DNA of 64,000 nucleotides from positions 3,697,722 through 3,761,721 of the forward strand of contig OZ037766.1 of assembly GCA_964035545.1 (NCBI GenBank). Reading direction: 5' to 3'. Positions 46,201 through 57,611 of this stretch are shown here, piece after piece (position 1 is the first letter of the stretch; each line of letters starts with the position of its first letter). Origin of the DNA: Bugula neritina (lineage: Eukaryota; Bryozoa; Gymnolaemata; Cheilostomatida; Bugulidae). The position numbers and the translations under genes are program-made. The notes beneath the pieces were generated by a model. That model had not been told where the DNA came from, ran no database searches, and saw nothing but the letters and a program-made list of their open reading frames with translations.

Positions 46201-49200
46201 AACCCGGCACCTGAAATTCCAGTAGAATAATGGCAGAGTATTCAAGTACATGGATTAATGCTTATCAAGATAGAAAAAGTTATCAAAACAAATTTACATC
46301 ACCAGCCATAGAATCAAATCAACGCGTTGGAATTCTTGAAACATCTTAAAGCACATTTATTGACCCTGCTTAATCGTGATATAGAACATGTTGTAAGCAA
46401 TTTTAATGCAATAAGAAATCAATTTATAAAAATTGCAAGATAACTATTATGAAGGCAGTAGAAGAATAAATACCTGGAAAAATGTTTTCGCATTAAGTGA
46501 ATATTGAGGAGAATATTGTGCAGGATTAGCACTGGATGGGCTGCCATTGTATAGGAGAGCAAGATAAACAATAATTCCAACAATTATTCCCAAGATAATA
46601 AGAAGACAACTTTCAGGAAAGATGGACGAGAGCTTATTGTTGAGATGAAAGCCTAAAATAAACCAAATAAATACATGTGTATTCAATACATTTGCCATAC
46701 CGGACTATATGAACAAGTAAACATGATAAAAATAGTATATACTATACAATAGCTATAGACAATACACTGTAGATAAAAAAATAAAACATTTGTAAATGGA
46801 ACAGCAAATGAAACGAATGAAATAAAGAAAACTGCTTATTTCACAAATTAAATTGTGGAAATATTTGATATTTAATATCTGTCATTTCCTATTAGTTGCT
46901 CATCATAAAAACATAAGCAATGAATGATTTTAAAAAATAGGAAGTAGTTTATATGTACACAGAGGCATATTTAAACAGAAAAACAACCTGGTCCAAGGTT
47001 AGATGGTGCACTTAAAAAGAGCAAATCTTTCTGCTGTAGGCAAATTGACAAATGTTCAAGAGAAAAACGTCGTCAACCATTACAGCAACTGAAACTTTCA
47101 GAATACAGTTAGCTGATGAAATAAATTCATCAACTACCATTTGTTAAAAATAGAAAAAATCTTTCTTTATTAGCAAATAACAGATCCAAAGCGTTTAGTG
47201 CAATAATTAATCAGACAGTGATTTTGCACTTTGTCAAGTAATTCCATGTTAATATCAATTAAGCTTGATAAACTGCTTCCCATGATGTACCTGAGCCCAC
47301 ACTTTTGTCAAATTAACTTTTCAACTAACTCCAAGTTCTAATGAGATGTCATGAAAAATGGCATAAAAATTGATGATAAAAAATCTGTCTATAAATACAT
47401 ATTAAATGCAAATTAAATACATATTAAACGATATAGCCAATACTACATGATCTTTTTTGCTATATGTATTTAGAATCAGTGCATGAAATTACCCCTTATA
47501 GTAAATTTTCACTAAATTTGAACCAGCCTTTTGGGTTCTATTTTTCTAGTGTATATCAAATAAAATACAATGACTTGACTCATATGATTATATATATTAT
47601 ATTGTATCAGATATTATTATATAGGCTATATTAATCCCAGGCATACGCATATGAGAGTTTAATACAGCCTATATAATAATACCTGATACAATATAGTATA
47701 TATAATCATGAGTCATTTGACTTCATTTGATACACATCAGTAAAATGGAACCTAAAAAGGCTGGTTCAAAATTCATGAAAATTTACTATAAGAGGTAAGT
47801 TCATTCGCTAATTCTAAATATGTATAGCAAAAACACCCTGGGATGAGGTCTTGCAACATAAAATCGCAAACTCATTGTCATATGAGCTTAATCTAATTTT
47901 CTCAAAAGTTAGCTTGCCTATCAATAATGTTAGTCAAAATGGTGAAATAAAACATAGAGTGACATTGATGAAGCATTCAGGCACATTTCTGAGTGAAAGG
48001 CAAAATTTGAATAAATTTAAAACCTGAATTTAAAACTTAGTAGGTGTATTTATACGATGGCAAAGAGCCAGATAATCTACATCTTGTTGTAAGAGCACCT
48101 TATTGCGGGCATAAGCTACTAGCCCCAGGTATATACTACTAGTCCTAAAGCTATATACTTGTCCTAGGTCTTTCTGAAAAGAGGAAACGTGATAACACAC
48201 ATTGCAGGAAATATGGAAACACTTCCTGAAATTGAGTTCCTGAAAACAGGTACAACGCGGATCCCGTGATCCTGAAGTAGATAAGACCAGGTTCTAGCAG
48301 CAAACTGAGCCAATTGGAGGGGTGAAGGGGGGACATAGCAATACACTAGAAGTAGGTGAGCTGGGCAGCTGAATAACTCTTTTAGAAAGTGATAAGTTAT
48401 ATGTATCATGTTATACATGTATATATAACATAATATATGAATAGGTAGGTATATAATGTCATATATGCTTATATAAAGTAATATATGTATATATAAAGCA
48501 ATTTATGTATATATATAAAGTAATATATGTATATATAAAGTAATATATGTATATATAAAGTAATATATGTATATATAAAGTAATACAGTCAACTGCATGT
48601 TACTCTAGCCCTCAGTGAATGAAAGTCAGCAGAACCAGCAGCTAAGCAGAGCTCCAGGGTACTGATCTGTTGTAGTGTGTAATCGTGGCATTCACAGGCA
48701 TATGTCAGCAAAGGATGAAATATTCAACATAGCTTATTGCTTTCAGTGCAAAGTACACAATAATTACTATGTAGTATGTAGTATGTTACAGCATAAAGTT
48801 ATCAATATATTAGCCAATCCCTCCAGAATAATAGTTTCCTTTAATTTACAATGACATGGACATGGGTCCGGCTAGAAGTCCGGCCAGAGGTCCGGCTAGA
48901 GGTCCGACTAGAGGTCTAACTTACATCACACAGTATATAGTAGTTGAAGAAAGTTACTATAATATGTAAGTTATTAGAGTTTAGACAGTCATATGCAGTA
49001 AGTAAACTGCGTCAGCAGTGACTGTTAACTACTACTAGAGCAGCTGCATAGTCTATTCTGTATATTATATAATCAGGCATTCAAAGTTATCAGTGTAGAA
49101 CTAAAGTGTAATACCTCATAGTACAGTGTAATAAGACTCTTGTATATTAAGTGCAGCCATACCAATTTCTATAGATGGTGGCACAAAGCTTATTGCAATG

Positions 49201-50546
49201 TTGAATCAATAGATAAGCTGAGAGTTTAAGGTTGAATGGCAACTTCCTTGTAGCATGGCTTAGAAAATGGCTCTATAAGCAGCTTGTGTTGGCCGTGACT
49301 GAGTGCAGTAGTTTGGGGTTCTTGAGTTTAAAGTTAGGGGCTCCCCTAAACCACCAACTCCAAATTGGAAAACCCCAAACTAATGCACTCATTCACCTAC
49401 AACTCGGAGCTGCTTATAGAGCCATTCCTTATAAACAATTCTTGCATAAAAGTGCTAAGCCATTTTCTAAACCTTGTCATAACAGACTGGAAAAAACTGG
49501 TGTAAGCTTTGTGAACTTGCTTGAGTCCTAACAGACTGGACACATTGCCCCCCCCCCCTCCCTTACATATCGGCAATGTCTCTGGGTCAATAAGGCTAAA
49601 AGGTGTAAATATACTGCAAGCTAAAGACCTGCAAGTCCTATTACTAACCAATCTTGGCTAAACTGGCAATGAAGATCCAGAGTGAGACGACATAGGCTGC
49701 CTCCACGTTGTCAAAGTCAAAGTGGAAGACATGATATCTGTGGTGAGCAGTGGTAGAATTAGAGCTGCCGTGACCACTGGTAGAGGCAGCATCTATGTCA
49801 TGTGACTGGGTGGTGACAACTCCTGACAATATAAACAGCAGCAGCATTAGAACGGCAGCAACAAAATGCATGTTCGTTGTTCTCTTCTTAAGAGAGACTG
49901 GAAAATACATTAAATACACAAGACAGTTGCTACTACAGTTAGCACTACACAATATCTGACATAAATGCAATCATCAAACTCTACATAACCGCAGCCTTGT
50001 AGTGCTGCACTATAATATAATAAACTTTGATACTGGAGTATGTGTGGATAGCAGGGAAATAATTACTGTAATTAGTAAAACATATATAAAAGTTAGCCTT
50101 TGTTTGATGTAGCTTAAACCAATAGTATTGAAAAGAACCATCAGTAGTCAATATAACAAGTAGCAGAGAAAGAGAACCAATAGTAGTTAATGTAACAAGT
50201 AGTAGTGAAAGACAGAAGTGAGGTGGCATAAAAAGACCATATTATTTACTGCAGAATATTGTGCTATGAATAAACAGTGCAACAAGTAAACAACATTTAA
50301 ACAATACAGAACATACCATATATTGGATGATTAGTATCTAAAAGACAAGGCATATATATGATGCATCTTATTCACAAAAATTATATAAAACACTCTTTAG
50401 CAGATCAGCGGCAATAGCCATATATAAATACCTGTATTTTCTAGCTGAGTTTTAGCAACAGAAGCACCAACTTCATGTATGTTAACAGCAAATATTAGCA
50501 CCAGTATCACACCCAAAGTTATGACACGGTAGCCGCACGTCCCCAT
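37297..50546 (-). CDS. SLC9A3-like: Plasma-membrane Na+/H+ exchanger, SLC9A2/A3 type
   Basis: Sixteen exons give 1021 residues: 50432-50546, 50317-50337, 49649-49822, 46474-46652, 45943-46105, 45059-45216, 43545-43795, 42782-42999, 42341-42543, 41955-42044, 41118-41188, 40493-40711, 39033-39186, 38587-38824, 38117-38218, 37297-38006. Phases agree throughout. Conserved core: [80 protein letters not shown] (with the transport acidic pair), [42 protein letters not shown]. Closest to the NHE2/3 group, also by THHLLEENL in the tail. It swaps external Na+ for H+ to set pH and move salt. The C-tail carries a His-rich stretch ([10 protein letters not shown]), LPWKRD and a Ser/Asp-rich acidic end (DEEDV). 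A second start inside exon 3 (49871) would give 992 residues with another signal peptide. Confidence 0.93.
43796..44205. repeat. 21-bp minisatellite containing copies of an NHE 3' splice site
   Basis: About 19 units of 21 bp (plus-strand unit gatagagaacctgcaatata plus t) lie directly upstream of NHE exon 43545-43795. Read on the gene's strand, the unit is atatattgcag followed by gttctctatc. The first part is the intron end and the second is the first ten bases of the real exon, which starts GTTCTCTATCACATG. The array therefore repeats the intron-exon junction. Frames of seven-residue repeats (VLYHILQ or MIEHLQY types) arise because 21 is a multiple of three. Confidence 0.95.
47454..47833. mobile_element. 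Large fold-back element, arms of about 180 bases
   Basis: Arms 47454-47634 and 47659-47833 are inverted copies around a 24-base spacer. Matching outer parts are tttttgctatatgtatttag on the left and the complement of ctaaatatgtatagcaaaaa on the right. Inner parts are gtatcagatattattatata and its partner tatataataatacctgatac. No coding capacity. It lies in the large NHE intron between exons 3 and 4. Confidence 0.85.
48425..48585. repeat. 20-bp AT-rich tandem repeat
   Basis: Roughly seven units of taatatatgtatatataaag, the last four almost identical, in the NHE intron between exons 3 and 4. Confidence 0.85.
48865..48918. repeat. 12-bp GC-rich tandem repeat, about four and a half units
   Basis: Units of ggtccggctaga with substitutions (ccggccagagg, ccgactagagg). 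Its GC content stands out from the surrounding intron of the NHE gene. Confidence 0.85.
49261..49425. mobile_element. Fold-back MITE-like element, copy 2
   Basis: Palindromic element. ggctctataagcagct on the left pairs with agctgcttatagagcc on the right; inner boxes are gtgactgagtgcagtagttt and aaactaatgcactcattcac. It is the cleanest member of the four-copy family. An extra outer pair (cttagaaaatggc at about 49257 and gccattttctaa at 49460) suggests a longer original palindrome. Located in the NHE intron between exons 3 and 4. Confidence 0.8.
50317..50337 (-). other. Candidate 21-nt NHE microexon
   Basis: The minus-strand sequence atactaatcatccaatat plus atg is flanked by cttttag before and gtatgt after. 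It enters and leaves in phase 1, exactly like the exons on each side, and encodes DTNHPIY between the signal-peptide exon and the rest. Inclusion or skipping would not shift the frame. It is part of the NHE model. Confidence 0.55.
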
Positions 50547-53079
50547 ACTAGTTTCCTGGCAGTTCCAGATCGTGAGACGAAGGACGAGGCTACAAGCACA
50601 AAAATTAGGAAATTCAGAAGCTGTGCTGTTGTTTCATTTAATGTAGCAGAGTAATTAGTTTTACCTATTATACCATTATTATTGACAAACTACTTAACTT
50701 AAACACATTTGGTGTGAACTTTACTAATACTAGAAGTTATCAATAGCAAATAGTAATACTACAAATAAACTCTATCAATCATCACCTCTGGCAATGTTTA
50801 TAGTGCACCATATGATAATATTTATAATATTCTATAAACTGGCAAAGCAAGAGAAACCTGTTTGCAAGAACAGAATTTGCTTGCACACTTCAAATATAGC
50901 ATACCTAATGGCTCCATCATCAATTATTGTGTCTCAATAAACATAAGGTAGAGGCAAGTAGGACTTGCTAATTAAAAATATAATAAAAAATGAAAAGTTT
51001 AAGCAAAAAACAAAAATGTTAGTCTAACAAAATTGTTTCCGTAAACCTACTGTGGGTGAATATATTGTGAAAACCTCTCAGCTGTATAAAATGGAGACCA
51101 CCGCTTGGCTACAAGTTGAAATTCCAACTGAGCAGCACATTCTGAGCACAAGACAATGCCTACATGTTTACTGAGCCAGCAACTGCCGTCACGCAACCTA
51201 CACACATAATCTGATTGGCTATATTATCCACCTAACTCCATTACCTACCAACATGTCAACTTACAGATTAATGGTATTCTCAACCAGTCATATTGTTACA
51301 AAATCTTGATAACTTACAAGCAGTTGTCCCAGAACGTGATTCACAATCAACTGGCATACAAAGTCAGTAATTGAAAAAATACATAGTTGTATAAGTTGCT
51401 TAGGTACGAAATAAACAGCTGTTGCTGTATGGCCAATAACTTCACCGGGCCAGTTTTGTAAGCAAATACTAGACAAAAACGTGTTTCTTCTTATAGTTAG
51501 CTGAATTTATTGGTGGTCGGTCTAAATAAAATATTTTAATTAAAGCGCGTGTGAAATGCATAAATTTTCTAGTGGTTAGTGCTAATTATTACCAGATTGA
51601 CAAGCTACTAATACGACACCTTAATTTAGTTAATTTGACAAACCACTTCCAGTTTCAAAGATTTCATAACTCTGTAAATACAGATAAGGACTTTTGATAT
51701 ATCATTTCCTCTATTTAACCACTCTTACGAAACCAAGAAAACCTATCCTAAAGATCAATGCAATATGCTTATCAGATGACTGAACTATATGATAAACATA
51801 TGTACAGTATCAATTTAGTAAACATTCTTTAGTGTATGTTGCTTTCCATGCCACTTCATTTCATCACCTGTCACCAAGTGTCAAACAGACATCATAACTC
51901 ATAGTAGATTATTGAGTACTTCTAAATCAGACATTAACAAGAAAAAAACACAAGACAAGCTAAGTTTATTTACAGCGGTATTTCTGAAAGACACGTTAGA
52001 AAATCTTGCCCATGGTTTGCTCAAATGTTGAGAAGTTATTTTTCCTGTCCGTAGCTATACTTGTGGCTACAGAAGTAACTGAAGATATAAAATATCATGA
52101 GTTTATGTCTTTTGAACAGAAATATTCTAATTTTACTGTGCCCAAAGCTATTGTAAAGTTTTTTGTTGATAAAACAATCTAATGTAAGTTTCACATAAAT
52201 ATTAATTTAGCCATGGCAGCTAGCATTTGTTTGAGCAGCTGCTAAACAAATTTGAATAGACATAGGGTGACTCATAATATAAAGATTTTGATGCTACGAT
52301 GTAATATTTTATCTTCAACAGACGAGTTACTAATCATACGAGTACCTCACAACAGCAATATACCTACTCCGCTGCTTTTTATTTAAAAACCTAGCTGACT
52401 ATTAGCGCTAACTATTAACATTATTATATTGATTAATTAATTCAATTGATTAATACTAAAATAATATTAAAAATATTCAAAACAGAATTATTAACAGACA
52501 CATAGGCCTTGTAATTAGAATCTATAAAAACAAAATAAATGCTGCTACATTAATTTTGACCTACAGTTACACTTTATAATAAACTATTAGCATTTTGAAA
52601 CAATAAATAATTACATATTAATTATAGATTATTACCTATAACTTGTATTGAATTACAATGATTGAATTTTATACTAGAGTTATAAAATAGATTCAATATT
52701 AAATACACAGTCGTATATTTACAGTTATAGCATGAAGCTGGATGTCAGAATGAGTAATACTTAAACTTACTAGTAATAAGGAAACTTAGTTTTACAAAGT
52801 CATATAAGGAAGCTATGATAAAGACTCAACCAAATAAATCGTAAACTACTGAAAAGGTTGTTAGAAAAGTCTCCAGCTATTGTCACACCCATGGCAACTA
52901 TCTGCTCACCTAATTTGATTCAATTGATGTAAATTTAGCAAAGCAGATCAGATATGCAAATGCATTATTACCACTGAAATAAAAATTGGTGATCAGACTT
53001 AGCAAAACTAAACCTAAGGTTCGAACTACGTAGCAGTAGTGCTAGTAAATAAAATGTAATTCAAAATGACTATAAGTTA

Positions 53080-54440
53080 TGACAGCTATAAAAAACAATT
53101 ACGATGACTAACACTATGACTATGACTCATGAGATAAGCCTGAAGTGTGAACATATTAAAAAATCAAATACAATTATTACTGGTTATTCATAATGATCAA
53201 GATACTGAGACCTATAATTATTATTATTATCATTATTATTATTATAATATAATATTAATATAATATACTAAATAGTATAAATATATGTATGGTTATATTT
53301 AATACCATTAGACTTAGTAGTAGTTGCTACAATAACTATAAGTATCAGCATTGCTACTGTATAATAGTTATACTTATCATTATAAGTTATAACAAAATTA
53401 CAACTACTATTACTATAAAATAATTATTATTACTATAAAATATAAGTATAAATATTAATATGAACATAGGCCGTGACTCTTAAGCCTGAAGGCTAAGCCA
53501 TTGTATTTAACTTCAATTTATATTTCTACAACTCTTACTACAAGCAAAAGTAATAATACAAGTAATTTTAATAATTCAATAAATATTTATTCAACATTTA
53601 TCAATTTATCAGTATGAATAAATAAACATTTAAATTTATAAAGAAATACTTCAGTTTCTACTAAATTTAAATAATAACCTATACAGATAATAATAATTTA
53701 AATTATAATACTAATAAACCTACTCATAGACATAGTCAGTTTCACTGGTAATACTTATAGTTATACTGATAGTCAGATAGTGATCGTGATTTTCAATTTC
53801 ATAATAATATGAATACCCGTAATCATAATCATAATAATAACCATAATGAGAGTGAGATTATCCAACAGCAACTTTTACTTTAGGACATAGAGTTACTGTT
53901 AGTGTTAGGGGTAACTAAGACTAAAACTTAAAGAAAAGGATCCAACTATTCAAGTGAGTAACTGACAATGTTAGTAATTTATTAGTAACAGTAAATCACT
54001 AAAACTAAAAGTAAATGTTATACTAATTGTAACTTTAAGAATAAGTGAGTAACACTAACAGTAACTGTAAGTGTAACTAACTAACAGTAACTGTTAGTGT
54101 TATAAGTTAAAATATAGGCCTAGGAATTCTACTTTTTAAAAATAAAAAAATAATTCTTATAGTTGATGTTAATTTGTTACAGTTACACTTATACTTATAT
54201 TTATTCTCATAGTCATAGACTTAGAGTTAGACTATAATAGTCCATAGTGATAGTCATAGTGATAGTCAAAAGTGATAATCATACTCATACTGATACTGAT
54301 ACTGAACGTTATTCTACATCAACCTAATGAAAATTATTCTGTAAAACATACTATCACACTCTGTCCCGTCAGTGTGCAACAAAATTGAAAAATTAGCAGA
54401 TGGTAACACAATGATGATGATAATAGTAATAGTCATAGTA
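53080..54440. repeat. Cryptically simple sequence, second block
   Basis: Shuffled motifs such as actatgactatgactcat, tagtcatagtgatagtca and taacagtaactgttagtg with no fixed unit. Composition matches the block at 32100-33010. Confidence 0.65.
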
Positions 54441-54661
54441 ATACTTTAATTTTCTATTTTATACCATTCCAGAGCAGTTATGTTAGGTTTTGTAGCCTTA
54501 AGATTTTGATATTTTATTGTCTCCGAGGTGCAAGGTACATCTCTCGCGGAGAAATCACTATATTTTCTAAGGCTAAACTTTGCAAATTAATGAACGATTT
54601 GCGGAGCAATGATCGAATCCCCAAGCTAAAAACTAACAAGAATATAAGTTACAGAAATAAT

Positions 54662-54810
54662 TAGAAGCAGCACCAAGTTAGTAATTATTGAGCGCAGTAG
54701 TTCGAGGAGTGTGATGGCGTCTCAGATTTTGAGTTAGAAATTAAAAGTTTGGGCAGCAATGTTCAAGCAGAATCTGTATTCAGTCACTCCCAACTTGGTG
54801 CTGCTTCTAG
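54662..54810. mobile_element. Fold-back MITE-like element, copy 3
   Basis: tagaagcagcaccaagtt on the left pairs with aacttggtgctgcttcta on the right; the inner box gagcgcagtagttcgaggag is a diverged form of the family motif. The arms beyond the first 20 bases are more diverged than in copy 2. Confidence 0.7.
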
Positions 54811-54915
54811 CGAGTGTTTCCGTTTCTCATCACTTTACTGGTTTATTCCAATAAACTGGAAAGATAATTCTAGTTCAGTGGCTTTTCTCTCTTCAGTGTT
54901 TCTGTGGAAGGACTT

Positions 54916-55066
54916 CATAAGCAAATACGAGTTGGGGGTGACTAAGTGCAGTAGTTTGCAATTCTCAAGTTTTGAGTTGGGGTTTATTAAAACCCCCAAA
55001 TCAAAACTTCAGAACCTCAAACTACTACACTCATTCACTCGTAACAATTGAAGCTGCTTATGGGAG
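54916..55066. mobile_element. Fold-back MITE-like element, copy 4
   Basis: cataagcaaatacgagtt and gggtgactaagtgcagtagt on the left pair with actactacactcattcactc and aagctgcttatg on the right, meeting around ttggggtttattaaaacccc. It lies about 100 bases from copy 3. Confidence 0.75.
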
Positions 55067-55501
55067 TATTAATTGTTTCTGCGTTAATAATAAACAATAG
55101 CCTAATTTCTAACTATCTCCACCTCACAAGGAAACAACTTTAGTGAGAAAATAACTCTGTACTACAAATCAAGCTAAAATATAACACTTAATAAAGGAAA
55201 ACTTCAGCTTTTGCTTAATCTAAGTAATAATTATAAATGGTTATCTATTGGTATTATAATATAATGTCCACTGCAGACAAACCGAAAAAATGTAGCCTAA
55301 TATGAAAAATTCAGAGCTAAAAACGGTCTTGCAAAAACATCTAATAAAATAAGAGTTTTTGAATTTTTGAATGTTTAGCTGAACCCGCCAATTTGATCAA
55401 TGGCTAAGAGATGGGTCAAAGGCTCAGGAACATGTTTAAATAAATAATGTTCTGTTAGAAAATGCTTGAAATTTTGAATTTCATAATTAAAGTTCTATAA
55501 A

Positions 55502-55640
55502 TCACACACACACACACCACACACACGTTCGCGAACGCACACTCAGACGAACGCACACGCACGCACGCTCACACACACTCACACATACACACACACACGC
55601 ACGCATACGCACGCACACACACACAACACACACACACACA
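55502..55640. repeat. Imperfect CA-rich microsatellite
   Basis: CA runs interrupted by cg, cat and ct variants (acgcacgcacgctcac), typical of an old decaying dinucleotide array. Confidence 0.9.
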
Positions 55641-57611
55641 TTTTATCATGCTTCAATCAGAGCCCTTTATGTTCTCATTAAAAAAGAAACAGCTTTGCCA
55701 TGCACTACACCATTTCATTATCTATATTTTTCATAGTAATGGTTTGAAAGTCAATATCACAGTATAACACTTAAACTATTTATTAACAACATAGCAGGTT
55801 GTTTCTATGAAAATATAGGATCTATATATAAAATCTGGAAACATATTTTATACCAAACTATAATAATCTATTATATAAGTTCAAATAAACTGTTACACAA
55901 CGAGACTATAATATCAACTCAAAAGTTTCAAGTTTTTAAATTTTAACTCCATTCAACTAATTCATAGTTAACATGGGACTAATTTGTAAACAATGTTCAA
56001 GTTTGCAGGTTATACTGAATTAAGATCACATTGTTACAATAATGATTCGCTAAGAACTTCATTTAATGCATATAGCAGCTCATTCAAAAGCAGTGTATAA
56101 GGATAATGATTATATTATAACTACACTTGGTTTCTGAAAAAACTATAATCTATTTTTCATAATATATTTGAGTATCGAAATAGGAACAATTAATTACATA
56201 TAATTATAAATAATACACAATCTCAACATCTGCTAGTACGGCTTTTATAAATGATTATATATCCAAAACCAACTCTTTTGCAAGAGCATTTTAATAGTTG
56301 CTGTTTATAAATAACTAGTTGTGAAGGATTTATCATAGTGGTTTGTAGTCTTAACTTATAATCCCATGCTATTGTTTTGTTACTTTTAAGTAACAGATGT
56401 AGTTAACAAACTAGATCTCACTATTCTGGAGTTGTGTGCTCCCTCTTAATCTTCATTTTTGAAATAATATATATGCTTCAACATCATTTCCTGTCAAATT
56501 TCATTTTATATGATACTGCTAATTTTTTTAATTCATTGAGCACAAGTTGAATCATATTTTCCCAAAATTCATTAGTTGCAGACACTTTTTTTGCTTAAAA
56601 TAATCCCAGAACAAACATTTGTATCCTCTCGAAGAGAGAACTGCTAACGAATTTAAAAACTATATATATTTTTAAGAAAAATATAGCAGGAAAAAAAATG
56701 AACCAGCCAGTGGTAGTTTACTAAGAGATCATGACTTTACAGCCTTATAACTGGGTATGTTTATAAAGGATTTTGAAGGATTTAAATGATGTTAGAAGAT
56801 ATCTGTGCTGAAGTAACACATTTTAATCCCGAATTCACAGAGCAAATGTTGCATGAAAATAATTTTAAATACCTATATATGCATGCAACAACTCTCAATA
56901 GAAAGTGTATTATATCATGAGGAAAATAATTATGTCTTGGTTTAAATAAAAGAGCCTGTATATAACTTACATTTGTCTTGAGTGTTCATTATAAAACTGT
57001 ATTCGAGAAATTAGCAGATTTATAAGCTGTTACAATTCTAAAGCTTTCAAATGTCATTATGAACTCATCTGAATTGTTATTTATATGTTTTAATCAGGCA
57101 TGTTAATTTTTAGGAGATACTCGAAAGTTTAAATATTTTATCAATAAAATTAATATAGACATGCTGAAACATAATTGTATTGAAACGGCATAAACATGAT
57201 TATTTACTTTTTAATCAATGTTGCCTGTGAAAAATTAGCCTGATTTACTAAAAAGCTGATATAGTTTGTAATTGCTACAATGCTCTACGTTCAATAGCCT
57301 AATGTCTATTTGCACCTCTATATTAGAAAGGTTACAAAACATACTACAAAAAGCTTAATTGCACATACTTTACTGCATGCATGTGAGATTTATGCTTTAG
57401 CAATTTAGTGTCGTACTAATATTCTTTTGTGTAGCAACATGATTGTTCATAATCTGTAACAGTATATTATAAAATCAAAACTATAGCATCATTCAGAAAA
57501 AGGGTTTAGTTTTACTATGATATCACAAACTGATTTCACAAAATATACAAGCACACATCGCAAACTAAACTAAAATATACTAATATACTTACTGTTGTAA
57601 AACTTTTTTAG

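Larger units (their letters stand above)
50547..57611. other. Intergenic region between NHE and the nAChR gene
   Basis: The first part is the NHE 5' flank: a cttgtag acceptor at about 50582-50588 precedes the ATG by some 35 bases, so an upstream non-coding exon is likely. The rest holds a cryptically simple block (53080-54440), two fold-back elements, and a CA-rich tract (55502-55640). No other coding gene recognised. Confidence 0.5.
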
